Of a stretch of DNA of 64,000 nucleotides, positions 1-7,869 are shown in pieces. The notes beneath the pieces were generated by a model that saw only the letters and a list, made by a program, of their open reading frames with translations, did not search any database and was not told the DNA's origin. Source of the stretch: Pseudomonas alkylphenolica (lineage in GTDB: Bacteria; Pseudomonadota; Gammaproteobacteria; Pseudomonadales; Pseudomonadaceae); NCBI RefSeq assembly GCF_000746525.1, contig NZ_CP009048.1, positions 2,349,501 through 2,413,500 of the forward strand, read 5' to 3'. Positions within the stretch are counted from its first letter, which is position 1. Each line of letters starts with the position of its first letter. Both the position numbers and the translations under genes were made by a program.

Positions 1-376
1 CGGGCTGATAGTAGGTCACCCAACTCTGACCGCCGGAGCCGTCATTGACCTTCAGTAGCCAACGCGCGTGCTTGAGTGCCAGTTCACTGTTGGTCGCCAC
101 AATCGCGATACCGGCATGGCGGTGCTGACAAAGGTTCATGCACCACTCGGCTATGGCGCTACCAGATTGCGCGCTGAGCCAGATCGGCCCTGAACTCGCC
201 CGTGAAGCAAAGTCAGTACCGATGAGCAGGTAGTCGAATGCGTACCCTTGATGTGCGCTGAGTTCCTTTAACAAATCGGGATACAACGCCTGATCCAGAA
301 TGAAATGCAGCGGCTGTGACGTTGCCGCTAAGCTCTGTCGAGGCAGGTTGATGAAATCGATCAATCCTTCTTGCAT
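1..376 (-). CDS. DUF4123 domain protein, probable VgrG/effector adaptor (partial)
   Basis: About 125 residues from the N-terminus are visible; the gene continues past the left edge. The protein starts MQEGLIDFINLP and contains YDYLLIGTDF-like and ARWLLKV segments that I recognise as the DUF4123 (Tap/TEC) fold. Such proteins act in the cytoplasm and load a toxic effector onto the VgrG spike of a type VI secretion system. The ATG at 376 overlaps the last 16 bases of vgrG, which implies translational coupling. An effector gene would be expected next, outside the window. The family call rests on pattern and context only. Confidence 0.7.
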   Translation of the reverse strand, partial: MQEGLIDFINLPRQSLAATSQPLHFILDQALYPDLLKELSAHQGYAFDYLLIGTDFASRASSGPIWLSAQSGSAIAEWCMNLCQHRHAGIAIVATNSELALKHARWLLKVNDGSGGQSWVTYYQP

Positions 377-2400
377 GCACAGTCTCCTCGACTACAGGCG
401 CCATTGCTTTGCTTGCCACAGAGTTTGTGGATGCCGGGTTTGATGGGGCCGTATAACCCGATACCTGGCGGCAACGCCTCGGGTGATGGCAGGCCTTCGA
501 GCATGCCGGGTAATACTGGAGCAGCCGCGGTTCCCGCAGCAGGTGCGCCCCCGATTTGAATCTTGCTACTGCTGAAAATACCGCCTGGACCAATGACGAT
601 GTGCTGGCCGCCGCCTTTCAAGGTGATGCTGGCGCCGGCATCGAGGATCAGATGAGCGCCTGCCTTGAGGTGCACTTGCTGTCCTGCTTCAACTACCAGT
701 GCTTGCCCGACCCGCGTGTGGCTGCTGCTGGCGACCTGCAGGTTGTCGTTGGCCTTGAGCTCGACCTTGCGATCCGCCGTCACGGTGAGCTGGTCTTCGG
801 CCTCCAGCACCGCAATGCTGTTGCCCTTGATGGTTTCCCGGCGTTCGTGACCAACTTCCAGCTGGCTGTCGTTCTCGATCTTCTGCTCCATATCGCGCTG
901 GGCACGCAGGTAGATTTTTTCCTGCCCGGCCCGGTCTTCAATCGACAGTTCGTTATAGCCGCCATTGGCGGGCGAACTGCGGCTGCGCAACACTGTTTTG
1001 GTTTTGTTTGCTGGCAACGGGTACGGCACCGCCGTGCGGGTATTGGGCACACAGCCGGTAACCAACGGCTGGTCGGGGTCACCTTCCAGGAAGGTCACCA
1101 CCACTTCCATGCCGATACGCGGGATGGTCACCGCGCCGAAGCCCTCGCCAGCCCAGCTGGATGAAACCCGCAGCCAGCAACTGCTCTTGTCGCTGTTCAG
1201 CTCGGCGCGGTCCCAATGGAACTCGACTTTGACCCGGCCGTGTTCATCGCAGAAGATTTCTTCGCCCTCAGGCCCGGTGACCCGTGCGGTCTGGCTGACC
1301 AGCACCGATTTTCGGGTGACCAGCGGTGGCCGGTAGAACACGTCCCAAGGAATGGCGCTGAAGCTGTTGCGGTAGCCTTGGCTGAAGCCGTCTTTGGGCG
1401 GTTTTTCGCTGCTGGCCGACTCCTCCAGCACCTGCGGCTGCTTGCCTTCGTGGGTCACACGGAGCAATAGCCACAAGTCGTTGCAGGCTTTACGCGGGTG
1501 CTCGCGCAGGTCGAAGAAGTGACCGCTGCGCAGGCTCGGCTGATCGCTTTTGCCTTCGGCCAACCGGTGGTCGCTGCGGTGCCGCTCCAGAACCCGGCGG
1601 GCAAGCTGCCTGCCGCGCTCTTCGGTGTCGATCAGCGTGGGGTAGCGGTAATCTTCAAGTACCGGAGTGAACTCGGCGGTGAAGCAGTCTTCCACTAACC
1701 GACTTGGGCGTTTGAGGTCGTAGCCTCGCCGGGTGACGGTACTGGTCCGCGTGCTGAAACGCTGGGAAAACTGACTGATGACCGGGTGATCGGCCACCAG
1801 ACCGGCGCCTTGCTGATAGGGGGTTGCCCCCAGTTTGGGAAAAAAGACCTGATCGTCGGTGAACACCAGCCGATGACCGTCCGGGCTGTGCTGGTGATGC
1901 CAGGCAATGCCTTCTTCACTGCACAGCCTCATGATGAAGCTGAGGTCATCCTCCCCATACTGCGTGCAGTATTCGCGCACGGGACTGTCGCGAACATGGA
2001 AGCTATAAGCATCGGCTTGAATGCCATGGCCCTGGAGCACCTGGGCGATAATCTGCGGCACCGTCAGCTGCTGGAAAATTCGCTGGTTGTGGCTGAACTG
2101 CAAGTAATGCAGGGCCGGGACCAGAGTCAGGTGATAACGGGTCAGGCGTGTGCCGGGCTCGCCGCCCCTGACATCTTCGATACGCCCGTGGATACCTTCG
2201 CCATTCAGGCCGAACTGAAGGAAAGCCGGCTGACTGAGCAGGCTTTCCAGGTCGAAGTCGGGGTACTCGCTGACCAGTTCAATATGAATCGCGTACAAGG
2301 CGCTGATGGCTTCCGTGCCGTCAAACGCCAGGACCTTGAAGTCGTGACGAACTGTGGGGATCAAAAGTTCGAACTGCGCGGTATTGGCCGGCGCGAACAT
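361..2400 (-). CDS. vgrG: Type VI secretion system tip protein VgrG
   Basis: 679 residues. This is the trimeric spike at the tip of the Hcp tube. The N-terminal half (about 1-330) is the gp27/gp44-like baseplate hub, with the YCTQYGEDDLSFIMRL segment typical of VgrG. The OB-fold gp5-like part follows near 380-460 (DEHGRVKVEFHWD, SCWLRVSSSWAG, GMEVVVTFLEGDPDQPLVTG). A beta-helix needle with repeated short strands occupies about 480-600. The last 80 residues are Pro/Gly/Ala-rich and end in a Cys-rich tail (CGKQSNGACSRGDCACKKD). No added enzymatic domain is evident. The ATG at 2400 is preceded by AAGGACT. It overlaps the downstream DUF4123 gene. No other T6SS structural genes are in view, so it looks like an orphan vgrG unit. 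Confidence 0.93.
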   Translation of the reverse strand: MFAPANTAQFELLIPTVRHDFKVLAFDGTEAISALYAIHIELVSEYPDFDLESLLSQPAFLQFGLNGEGIHGRIEDVRGGEPGTRLTRYHLTLVPALHYLQFSHNQRIFQQLTVPQIIAQVLQGHGIQADAYSFHVRDSPVREYCTQYGEDDLSFIMRLCSEEGIAWHHQHSPDGHRLVFTDDQVFFPKLGATPYQQGAGLVADHPVISQFSQRFSTRTSTVTRRGYDLKRPSRLVEDCFTAEFTPVLEDYRYPTLIDTEERGRQLARRVLERHRSDHRLAEGKSDQPSLRSGHFFDLREHPRKACNDLWLLLRVTHEGKQPQVLEESASSEKPPKDGFSQGYRNSFSAIPWDVFYRPPLVTRKSVLVSQTARVTGPEGEEIFCDEHGRVKVEFHWDRAELNSDKSSCWLRVSSSWAGEGFGAVTIPRIGMEVVVTFLEGDPDQPLVTGCVPNTRTAVPYPLPANKTKTVLRSRSSPANGGYNELSIEDRAGQEKIYLRAQRDMEQKIENDSQLEVGHERRETIKGNSIAVLEAEDQLTVTADRKVELKANDNLQVASSSHTRVGQALVVEAGQQVHLKAGAHLILDAGASITLKGGGQHIVIGPGGIFSSSKIQIGGAPAAGTAAAPVLPGMLEGLPSPEALPPGIGLYGPIKPGIHKLCGKQSNGACSRGDCACKKD

Positions 2401-2640
2401 AAGCTAGTCCTTAAGCAATGAAAGTGGCTAAAGCGATGCCCACGCCGGGGAAACGCCATACCTACAGGCACGTTAATAAGGACTACAAAAAATTGATGTA
2501 GGACGGTTCCCAAATTCGTACGGTTTTGCTTCTAGGTACGCTTCCTCAGGCGTTAGTTGCTTATCACCACGGCGAGTACCACCGATTTCAGCACCCCGGA
2601 TGGCAATCGATAATGTGTCAACCATGTCCCCGCACATGCC

Positions 2641-3030
2641 TCAGCGATGTGTCCGGTCCATACACCCGGCAAATGTAGCCAGTAGCTGACTCACCTCGGC
2701 AAACAACTCATCGGCCTGCGCCGCGCTGCAATCCTCGCCATAACGCTTGCGCAAGCCCTGCTGGCTGAGGATCAGGTGTTTGTCGGCCTGCAGGCCGTGC
2801 TGGCGCAGGCAACCGGCGACACACTGCAGCGGGCAGCCATCCAGCGCCAGAATCCAGCGTCCCGAGCAGGCCAGATTGACCAGCGCCGGCACCTGCCCGC
2901 CGACCCCGGCGATGCACGACATCTGCGCCAGGCCTTCACGGTCGAGGCGCAGTGCGACATTGTTGGCCAGTTGCGCAACGTTGGAGCAACCGGAGCAGGC
3001 GTAGACCAAGGGCAGGGCAGTGCGGGGCAT
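2641..3030 (-). CDS. DGC-domain putative zinc-binding protein
   Basis: 129 residues. The ALDGCPLQC segment is the signature of the small Cys-rich DGC family, annotated as putative zinc- or metal-binding. Cysteine pairs lie at YACSGC near residues 11-14, SCIAG, LACSGR, DGCPLQC and AGC. The biochemical role is not established to my knowledge. It lies 24 bp downstream of the dnr-type regulator and on the same strand as narXL, so it is probably transcribed with them. The start at 3030 has GGAG upstream. I infer a metal or Fe-S related accessory role in anaerobic metabolism, without direct evidence. Confidence 0.7.
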   Translation of the reverse strand: MPRTALPLVYACSGCSNVAQLANNVALRLDREGLAQMSCIAGVGGQVPALVNLACSGRWILALDGCPLQCVAGCLRQHGLQADKHLILSQQGLRKRYGEDCSAAQADELFAEVSQLLATFAGCMDRTHR

Positions 3031-3054
3031 GAAGACTCTCCAGTGACAGGCCCG

Positions 3055-3732
3055 TCAGGCTTGATAATCGACCAGTGCCTCGGTCGCCAGAATGCGGATG
3101 TCGCGGCGCTCCATGGCAATCAGGCCGCTCTCCACCAGACGATGAAGGATGCGTGAAAAGGTTTCCGGCTGGATCCCCAGTTTCGACGCCACCAGGCGTT
3201 TGGACACCTGCAGCACAACGCGGCCGTCCTCGGGGTCCTGCTCCTGCAGAAGGAAGCTGATCACCCGCTGGCTGGCGCTGGCCAGGGTCAGGGTGTCGAT
3301 GTCCTTGAGCCGTTGGTGCAGGTGGATGCTCATGCTCGCGAGGATCGCCAGGCACACTTGCGGCTGGTCTTCCAGGGCATTGCGGTAGTGGCCGCCCTCG
3401 ATGCTGACCACCACGCTGTCCTTGAGCGCGGTGGCGCTCACCGGGTAGTAGCGGGTCTGGCTGAACAGCAGGGCTTCGGCGAAGGACTGCCCGGGCTGGA
3501 TGATCTCTACCAGGTTTTCCTGGCCCTGGGCGGTGATGCGGTACAGCTTGATCTGGCCACTGACCAGCAAGAAGAAGCGTTTGGCCGGGTCGCCCTGGTG
3601 CATGAGGGTGTCGTGACAACCGAGGCGGCGTTGCATGGCCAGGCCGCAGACCTGTTCAAAAATGCGTTCGGGCAAGTGGCTGAACAGGTGATGGCGGCGC
3701 AAGAACAGTACGAGGGAAGGGTGGGTCAGCAT
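3055..3732 (-). CDS. dnr: Crp/Fnr-family regulator of the DNR (NO-sensing) type
   Basis: 225 residues. An N-terminal cyclic-nucleotide-binding-like domain (about 10-130) is followed by a dimer helix and a C-terminal winged helix with IQPETFSRILHRL, the recognition-helix pattern of Dnr/Nnr proteins. There is no N-terminal Cys cluster, so it is not an oxygen-sensing ANR/FNR. A His-His pair at residues 14-15 (RRHHLF) matches the position I recall for haem-related histidines in P. aeruginosa DNR. The ATG at 3732 was chosen because AGGAGGT lies about six bases upstream; an in-frame ATG at 3753 lacks this. It sits between narL and the DGC gene. It probably responds to NO and tunes nar or related promoters. 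The dnr symbol is by similarity. Confidence 0.8.
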   Translation of the reverse strand: MLTHPSLVLFLRRHHLFSHLPERIFEQVCGLAMQRRLGCHDTLMHQGDPAKRFFLLVSGQIKLYRITAQGQENLVEIIQPGQSFAEALLFSQTRYYPVSATALKDSVVVSIEGGHYRNALEDQPQVCLAILASMSIHLHQRLKDIDTLTLASASQRVISFLLQEQDPEDGRVVLQVSKRLVASKLGIQPETFSRILHRLVESGLIAMERRDIRILATEALVDYQA

Positions 3733-3768
3733 GGCGTACCTCCTGCCGGCCATGGTAGAACGCCCGGC

Positions 3769-3793
3769 ACCTGCGGCCTATGCCTCCGCAGGT
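3769..3793 (-). other. 8-bp stem hairpin between narL and dnr
   Basis: ACCTGCGG at 3769-3776 pairs with CCGCAGGT at 3786-3793 around a 9-base loop. It lies in the 79-bp gap between narL and dnr. There is no T-run after it on the transcribed strand, so it is more likely an RNA-stability or processing hairpin than a full terminator. It could set the ratio of narXL to dnr transcript. Confidence 0.3.
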
Positions 3794-3811
3794 CTACCTC
3801 CAAAGGGGCAG

Positions 3812-4459
3812 TCAGCCGTGTTGACGCAGATGCTCCATGGCCCAGACAGCCGCCTCGACCCGTGAGCGCAAGCCAAGCTTGTGCAGCAGGTTCTTTACGT
3901 GGACTTTGACCGTGCCTTCGGTAATCCCCAGCTTGTGGCCGATGACCTTGTTGCTGTAGCCGCTGGCGATGGTCTTGAGCACCTGGCGCTCGCGTTCGGT
4001 CAGCTCCACTTCGGCATGCCGGGGCGGTGAGCGCAGGGCCTGGGCCATGACCTGGGTGAGGCCGGGGCTGATCACCAGCGCGCCGTTCATGGCATCGCGG
4101 ATGTACTGGATCAGCAACTCCGGCTCCATGTCCTTGAGCAGATAGCCATCGGCGTCCAGGCGCAGGGCGTCGCGGATATCGTCTTCGGCATCGGAAACGG
4201 TGAACAGCAGGACTTTGCCGCCAAAGGCCAGGCTGCGCAGGTGGCGCAGGGTTTCGATGCCATTCATCTGCGGCATGTTGTTGTCGAGCAGTACCAGGTC
4301 CGGTTGCAGCGGCTCGATCATGGCCAGGGCTTCTTCGCCGTGATTGGCTTCGCCGACGATCTCGAAATCGTCTTCCAGTTCGAGCATCTGGCGGATGCCA
4401 CGACGCATCATGGGATGGTCGTCGACCAGGAGGATGCGGCAACGCGCAGGGCTATTCAT
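3812..4459 (-). CDS. narL: Nitrate/nitrite response regulator NarL
   Basis: 215 residues. The receiver domain (about 7-125) has acidic residues D13/D14, phosphoacceptor D59 (VLLDNNMPQMNG) and a conserved Lys in LLKD. A LuxR/GerE-type helix-turn-helix follows (LTERERQVLKTIASGYSNK..., about 150-210). The length equals the usual NarL length. The start codon overlaps the end of narX by 4 bp, so the pair is translationally coupled. When phosphorylated by NarX it binds TACYYMT heptamers. A good 7-2-7 site lies in the narX-narK1 intergenic region. Confidence 0.95.
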   Translation of the reverse strand: MNSPARCRILLVDDHPMMRRGIRQMLELEDDFEIVGEANHGEEALAMIEPLQPDLVLLDNNMPQMNGIETLRHLRSLAFGGKVLLFTVSDAEDDIRDALRLDADGYLLKDMEPELLIQYIRDAMNGALVISPGLTQVMAQALRSPPRHAEVELTERERQVLKTIASGYSNKVIGHKLGITEGTVKVHVKNLLHKLGLRSRVEAAVWAMEHLRQHG

Positions 4460-6258
4460 GTGACATTTCCTTGGGGATGGCGGCCGAGGAATTCCGGGCG
4501 GAACTCCATCTGGACGAGGGTGCCTTGCGGCTCCCTGGAAAGAATCTGCAACTGGCCGTGCAGGCTGCGCGAGCGCTCATCCATGATGTTCAGACCGTGA
4601 TGTTCGCGCGGGTCGCGACTGCCGATAAAGCCGCGCCCGTCGTCTTCGATCGACAGACGCACGGTTTCACCGTCCTGGCGCAGCTGCAGCCAGGCGTTTT
4701 GCGCATGGGCGTGGCGCAGGCAGTTGGAGAGTGCCTCGCGGGTGATCTGCAGGATGTGGATCTGTTCGCTGGCCGACAGTTCGAAGGCCAGGTTGTCGAC
4801 GTGCAGGTGAACCTGGAAATCACCACGGCGGCTGAACTCCTTCGCAGTGTCCTTGAGACCCTGCATCAGGCCGGCGTCGTGAATCTGCAGGCGAAAGGTG
4901 GTGAGCAGTTCGCGCAGCTGGCGGTAGGCGTTGTTCAAGCCTTCACGCAGCTCGGCGGTGACGCCTTCCAGGGTCTCTACCGGCTCGCCGCGGCGCATCA
5001 GGGTCTGCATGCGGCTGACCTGCAGCTTCATGTAAGACAGCGCCTGGGCCAGTGAGTCATGCAGCTCGCGGGCAATGATGGCGCGCTCTTCGAGCAGCAG
5101 CAGGCGATGGTCCTGCTCGCGTTGGCGCTTGAGTGACAGCGAGGTGCCGATCAGGTTGGCCAGGGCCTGGATAAGCTGGGTTTCCCAGGCCTGCGGTGCA
5201 TGGCCATCGATAAAGTGCGCCTTCAGTTCACCCAGCGAGCTGCCCTGGTTGCTGATGCTGTAGATGTGCGGATTCAGTTGCTCATGGCGCTGGCAGGTGG
5301 CGCAATCGCTGCTGGCGCAGACCTTGCGGCTGTCGGCGCCGTCCAGAGCGAGCAATTGCTGGGCCGGGGCCTGTAGTTGACCTTGCAGGCACAGCGACAG
5401 ACGCAGGCCGGGCAGGCGTTGCTGAAAACGGCGGATCAACTCATCCAGCCCCTCGGCGTTGGCCAGGCGCGTGGCCAGGCTGCGGCTGCTTTGATACAGC
5501 AGTTCGAGGGCGGCGTTGGCCTGCTGCAGGTTCAGGGTTTTTTGCCGGACCTGGGTTTCGAGGGTGCGGTGGGATTGCTCGATGGTCTCGGCCATGGCGT
5601 TGAAGCTGGTGGCCAGCTGGCCCAACTCATCCTCGGATTGATGGTTGACCCGCGCCTGGTACTCGCCGCGGCGAAAGCGCTGGGTGGCGTCGACCAGTTC
5701 CTGCAGCGGGCTGATCACGCTGCTTTGCAGTTCGTAGAGGCCAACCAGCAGGACGATCATGGTGATGAACAGTGCCACGCCTTGAATGATCTGTTGCCAG
5801 GATTGCTTGTGTTCGCTCTGGCGCTGCAGCAGGTTGACGAACTGGTTGAGCTGCTCGATGAAGGGCAGGGTGCTGGCCTGGAACGCTATGGCATCGCCAC
5901 GCTCAAGAGCCGGGCCGAGGGTGTTCTGCCAGTAGTCCTGCAGCTGTTGGTAGCTGCCATTGAGCGCCTCGTTGCTACCGTCTTCCAGCACACTCTTGAG
6001 CGTCTGGCTGTTGAGCCGCTGTTGCAGGCTTTGGCTGATGCGGTTGATTTCTTCGCGACCGGCGCCGGAGGCCAGGTTCCAGCTCAGGCGGTAGGTCTCC
6101 ATGCGCACCGAGCCTGCGGTGTTGATCGCTGCCGCATCGCCCTGGCTGAACCAGGCGATCAGGCCGGCGCTCAGCGAGCTGGCCAGCGCCAGCACCGCGA
6201 TCAGGATCACCGCCACGCCCGCACGCGCGGGCAGCGAGCTACGTAGCCAGCGGGTCAT
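4456..6258 (-). CDS. narX: Nitrate/nitrite sensor histidine kinase NarX
   Basis: 600 residues. TM1 is at about 13-37, followed by a periplasmic P-box (DAAAINTAGSVRMETYRLS, residues 41-59) that matches the nitrate-binding box of NarX/NarQ. TM2 is near 155-175, then HAMP, a coiled coil, the NarX-type central module with a Cys cluster (VCASSDCATCQRH), a HisKA_3 domain (ARELHDSLAQ) and HATPase_c (DDGRGF). The ATG at 6258 gives the short cytoplasmic stub typical of NarX. A GTG at 6294, with GGAG upstream, would add 12 residues. It is divergent from narK1. Confidence 0.93.
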   Translation of the reverse strand: MTRWLRSSLPARAGVAVILIAVLALASSLSAGLIAWFSQGDAAAINTAGSVRMETYRLSWNLASGAGREEINRISQSLQQRLNSQTLKSVLEDGSNEALNGSYQQLQDYWQNTLGPALERGDAIAFQASTLPFIEQLNQFVNLLQRQSEHKQSWQQIIQGVALFITMIVLLVGLYELQSSVISPLQELVDATQRFRRGEYQARVNHQSEDELGQLATSFNAMAETIEQSHRTLETQVRQKTLNLQQANAALELLYQSSRSLATRLANAEGLDELIRRFQQRLPGLRLSLCLQGQLQAPAQQLLALDGADSRKVCASSDCATCQRHEQLNPHIYSISNQGSSLGELKAHFIDGHAPQAWETQLIQALANLIGTSLSLKRQREQDHRLLLLEERAIIARELHDSLAQALSYMKLQVSRMQTLMRRGEPVETLEGVTAELREGLNNAYRQLRELLTTFRLQIHDAGLMQGLKDTAKEFSRRGDFQVHLHVDNLAFELSASEQIHILQITREALSNCLRHAHAQNAWLQLRQDGETVRLSIEDDGRGFIGSRDPREHHGLNIMDERSRSLHGQLQILSREPQGTLVQMEFRPEFLGRHPQGNVT

Positions 6259-6349
6259 GGCCGCAGGCCTGAGCGCAGGAGGGGGAAAGTGCACATGCAG
6301 GGCTCCATTGGGGGGCTGCCGATGGTTTGGCGACCGGTCCCTGGCGCTC

Positions 6350-6356
6350 TACCTCT
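6350..6356. promoter_or_regulatory. Candidate NarL heptamer near narX
   Basis: TACCTCT fits the NarL consensus TACYYMT exactly. It lies about 92 bp upstream of the narX ATG. A single heptamer is weak evidence, but it fits NarL autoregulation of narXL. No partner heptamer was seen beside it. Confidence 0.3.
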
Positions 6357-6446
6357 AAAGAGTTCTTATCCGAAGGCTTCGCCCGAATATCCTGTATGAA
6401 ACCGGCAAGACACTGATAAACAAAGGGTTTAGTGGTTTTTCGGACC

Positions 6447-6462
6447 TACCTCGTTGGAGGTA
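6447..6462. promoter_or_regulatory. NarL 7-2-7 binding site upstream of narK1
   Basis: TACCTCG-TT-GGAGGTA is an inverted pair of TACYYMT-like heptamers with the 2-bp spacing preferred by phospho-NarL. It is embedded in a longer perfect palindrome (CCTACCTC...GAGGTAGG, 6445-6464). It lies about 112 bp before the narK1 ATG and 53 bp upstream of the ANR box centre, a position suited to NarL activation of an FNR-type promoter. Confidence 0.75.
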
Positions 6463-6500
6463 GGCAGTACAAGCATAGGCCTGGAGGCGTCCAGGCTTCT

Positions 6501-6514
6501 TTGATCCGGGTCAA
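6501..6514 (+). promoter_or_regulatory. ANR/FNR box of the narK1K2GHJI operon
   Basis: TTGATccggGTCAA matches the FNR/ANR consensus TTGAT-N4-ATCAA at nine of ten positions. A class II arrangement places transcription start about 41 bp downstream, near 6548. A weak -10 candidate, TCTAGT, lies at 6535-6540. With the NarL palindrome just upstream it explains joint control by anoxia and nitrate. Confidence 0.75.
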
Positions 6515-6573
6515 GTTTTTCCGGGGTTTGCCTCTCTAGTCTGCGGCCATAGCGAACTGACTGGAGACCCAAC

Positions 6574-7869
6574 ATGACCCCACCGCGTGTACGACAAGGC
6601 CTGGTACTGGGCATGAGCACGCTGGCCTTCACCGTCTGTTTCATGGTCTGGATGATGTTTGCCGTGCTCGGCGTCCCGATCAAGGAACTGCTCCAGCTCA
6701 ACGAAACCCAGTTCGGCCTGCTGGCCGCCACCCCGGTGCTGACCGGCTCGCTGGTGCGCCTGCCGCTGGGGCTGTTGACCGACCGTTTTGGCGGACGCAG
6801 CGTGTTCTTCCTGCTGATGCTCGCCTGTGTGCTGCCGCTGTACCTGATCAGCCACGCCACCGCCTACTGGCAGTTCCTGGTGCTGGGGTTGTTTGTCGGC
6901 CTGGCCGGAGGCTCGTTCTCGGTCGGTATCGCCTACGTCGCCAAATGGTTCGACAAGGACAACCAGGGCTTTGCCATGGGCGTGTTCGGTGCCGGTAACG
7001 CCGGCTCGGCAGTGACCAAGTTTCTCGCCCCGGCGCTGATTGCCGCGGGCAGCTGGCAGCTGGTGCCGAAAGTCTTCAGTGCAATCCTGTTCATCACCGC
7101 GCTGCTGTTCTGGTTTCTCAGTGCCGACAACAAGGCCCACCGCAGCGCCAAGGGCGCCAACCTCGGCGAGCAGCTCAAGGCCCTGAAAGATCCTGCGGTG
7201 TGGCGCTACTGCCAGTACTACTCGATTGTCTTCGGCGGCTATGTGGCCCTGGCGCTGTGGATGACCAAGTACTACGTCGCCGAATACGGTTTCAGCCTGC
7301 AAAGCGCAGCGCTGCTGGCCGCCTGTTTTTCCTTGCCCGGTGGCGTGCTGCGCGCCGTCGGTGGCTGGATGTCGGACCGCTGGGGCGCGCAGAGCGTGAC
7401 CTGGTGGGTGCTGTGGGTCAGCTGGATCTGCCTGTTCCTGCTGTCCTACCCGCAGACCCAGCTGCAGGTGCAAACCCTCAATGGTCCGCTGGACTTCCAC
7501 ATCGGCCTGAACCCGGTGCTGTTCACCGCACTGCTGTTCATCATCGGCATTGCCTTCGCCTTCGGCAAAGCCTCGGTGTTCAAGTACATCGCCAACGACT
7601 ACCCGCAAAACATGGGCGCCGTGTCCGGCATCGTCGGCCTGGCGGGCGGCCTGGGCGGCTTCATCCTGCCGATCATGTTCGGCGCCCTGGTGGACCTGAC
7701 CGGCGTGCGCTCCTCGGCCTTCATGCTGATGTACGGCGTGGTCTGGGTGTCGCTCATCTGGATGTACTTCAGCGAAATCCGCAAACGCCCGCTGCTCGGC
7801 AAACAGCCGCAGGCGACCTCAAGCCCGTTTTCCAGCATTGCCCAAGGAGAAGACCATGTCGGTTCTTAA
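6574..7869 (+). CDS. narK1: Nitrate transporter, NarK1-like MFS protein
   Basis: 431 residues and about 12 membrane helices. It belongs to the nitrate/nitrite porter group of the major facilitator superfamily. LGLLTDRFGGR near residue 70 is the MFS loop 2-3 motif, and GVFGAGNAGSA near 140 is the nitrate signature. The length and place as first of two porters match narK1 of the P. aeruginosa nar operon. Type 1 porters are thought to import nitrate with protons to start respiration. It ends 14 bp inside narK2. Confidence 0.9.
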   Translation: MTPPRVRQGLVLGMSTLAFTVCFMVWMMFAVLGVPIKELLQLNETQFGLLAATPVLTGSLVRLPLGLLTDRFGGRSVFFLLMLACVLPLYLISHATAYWQFLVLGLFVGLAGGSFSVGIAYVAKWFDKDNQGFAMGVFGAGNAGSAVTKFLAPALIAAGSWQLVPKVFSAILFITALLFWFLSADNKAHRSAKGANLGEQLKALKDPAVWRYCQYYSIVFGGYVALALWMTKYYVAEYGFSLQSAALLAACFSLPGGVLRAVGGWMSDRWGAQSVTWWVLWVSWICLFLLSYPQTQLQVQTLNGPLDFHIGLNPVLFTALLFIIGIAFAFGKASVFKYIANDYPQNMGAVSGIVGLAGGLGGFILPIMFGALVDLTGVRSSAFMLMYGVVWVSLIWMYFSEIRKRPLLGKQPQATSSPFSSIAQGEDHVGS

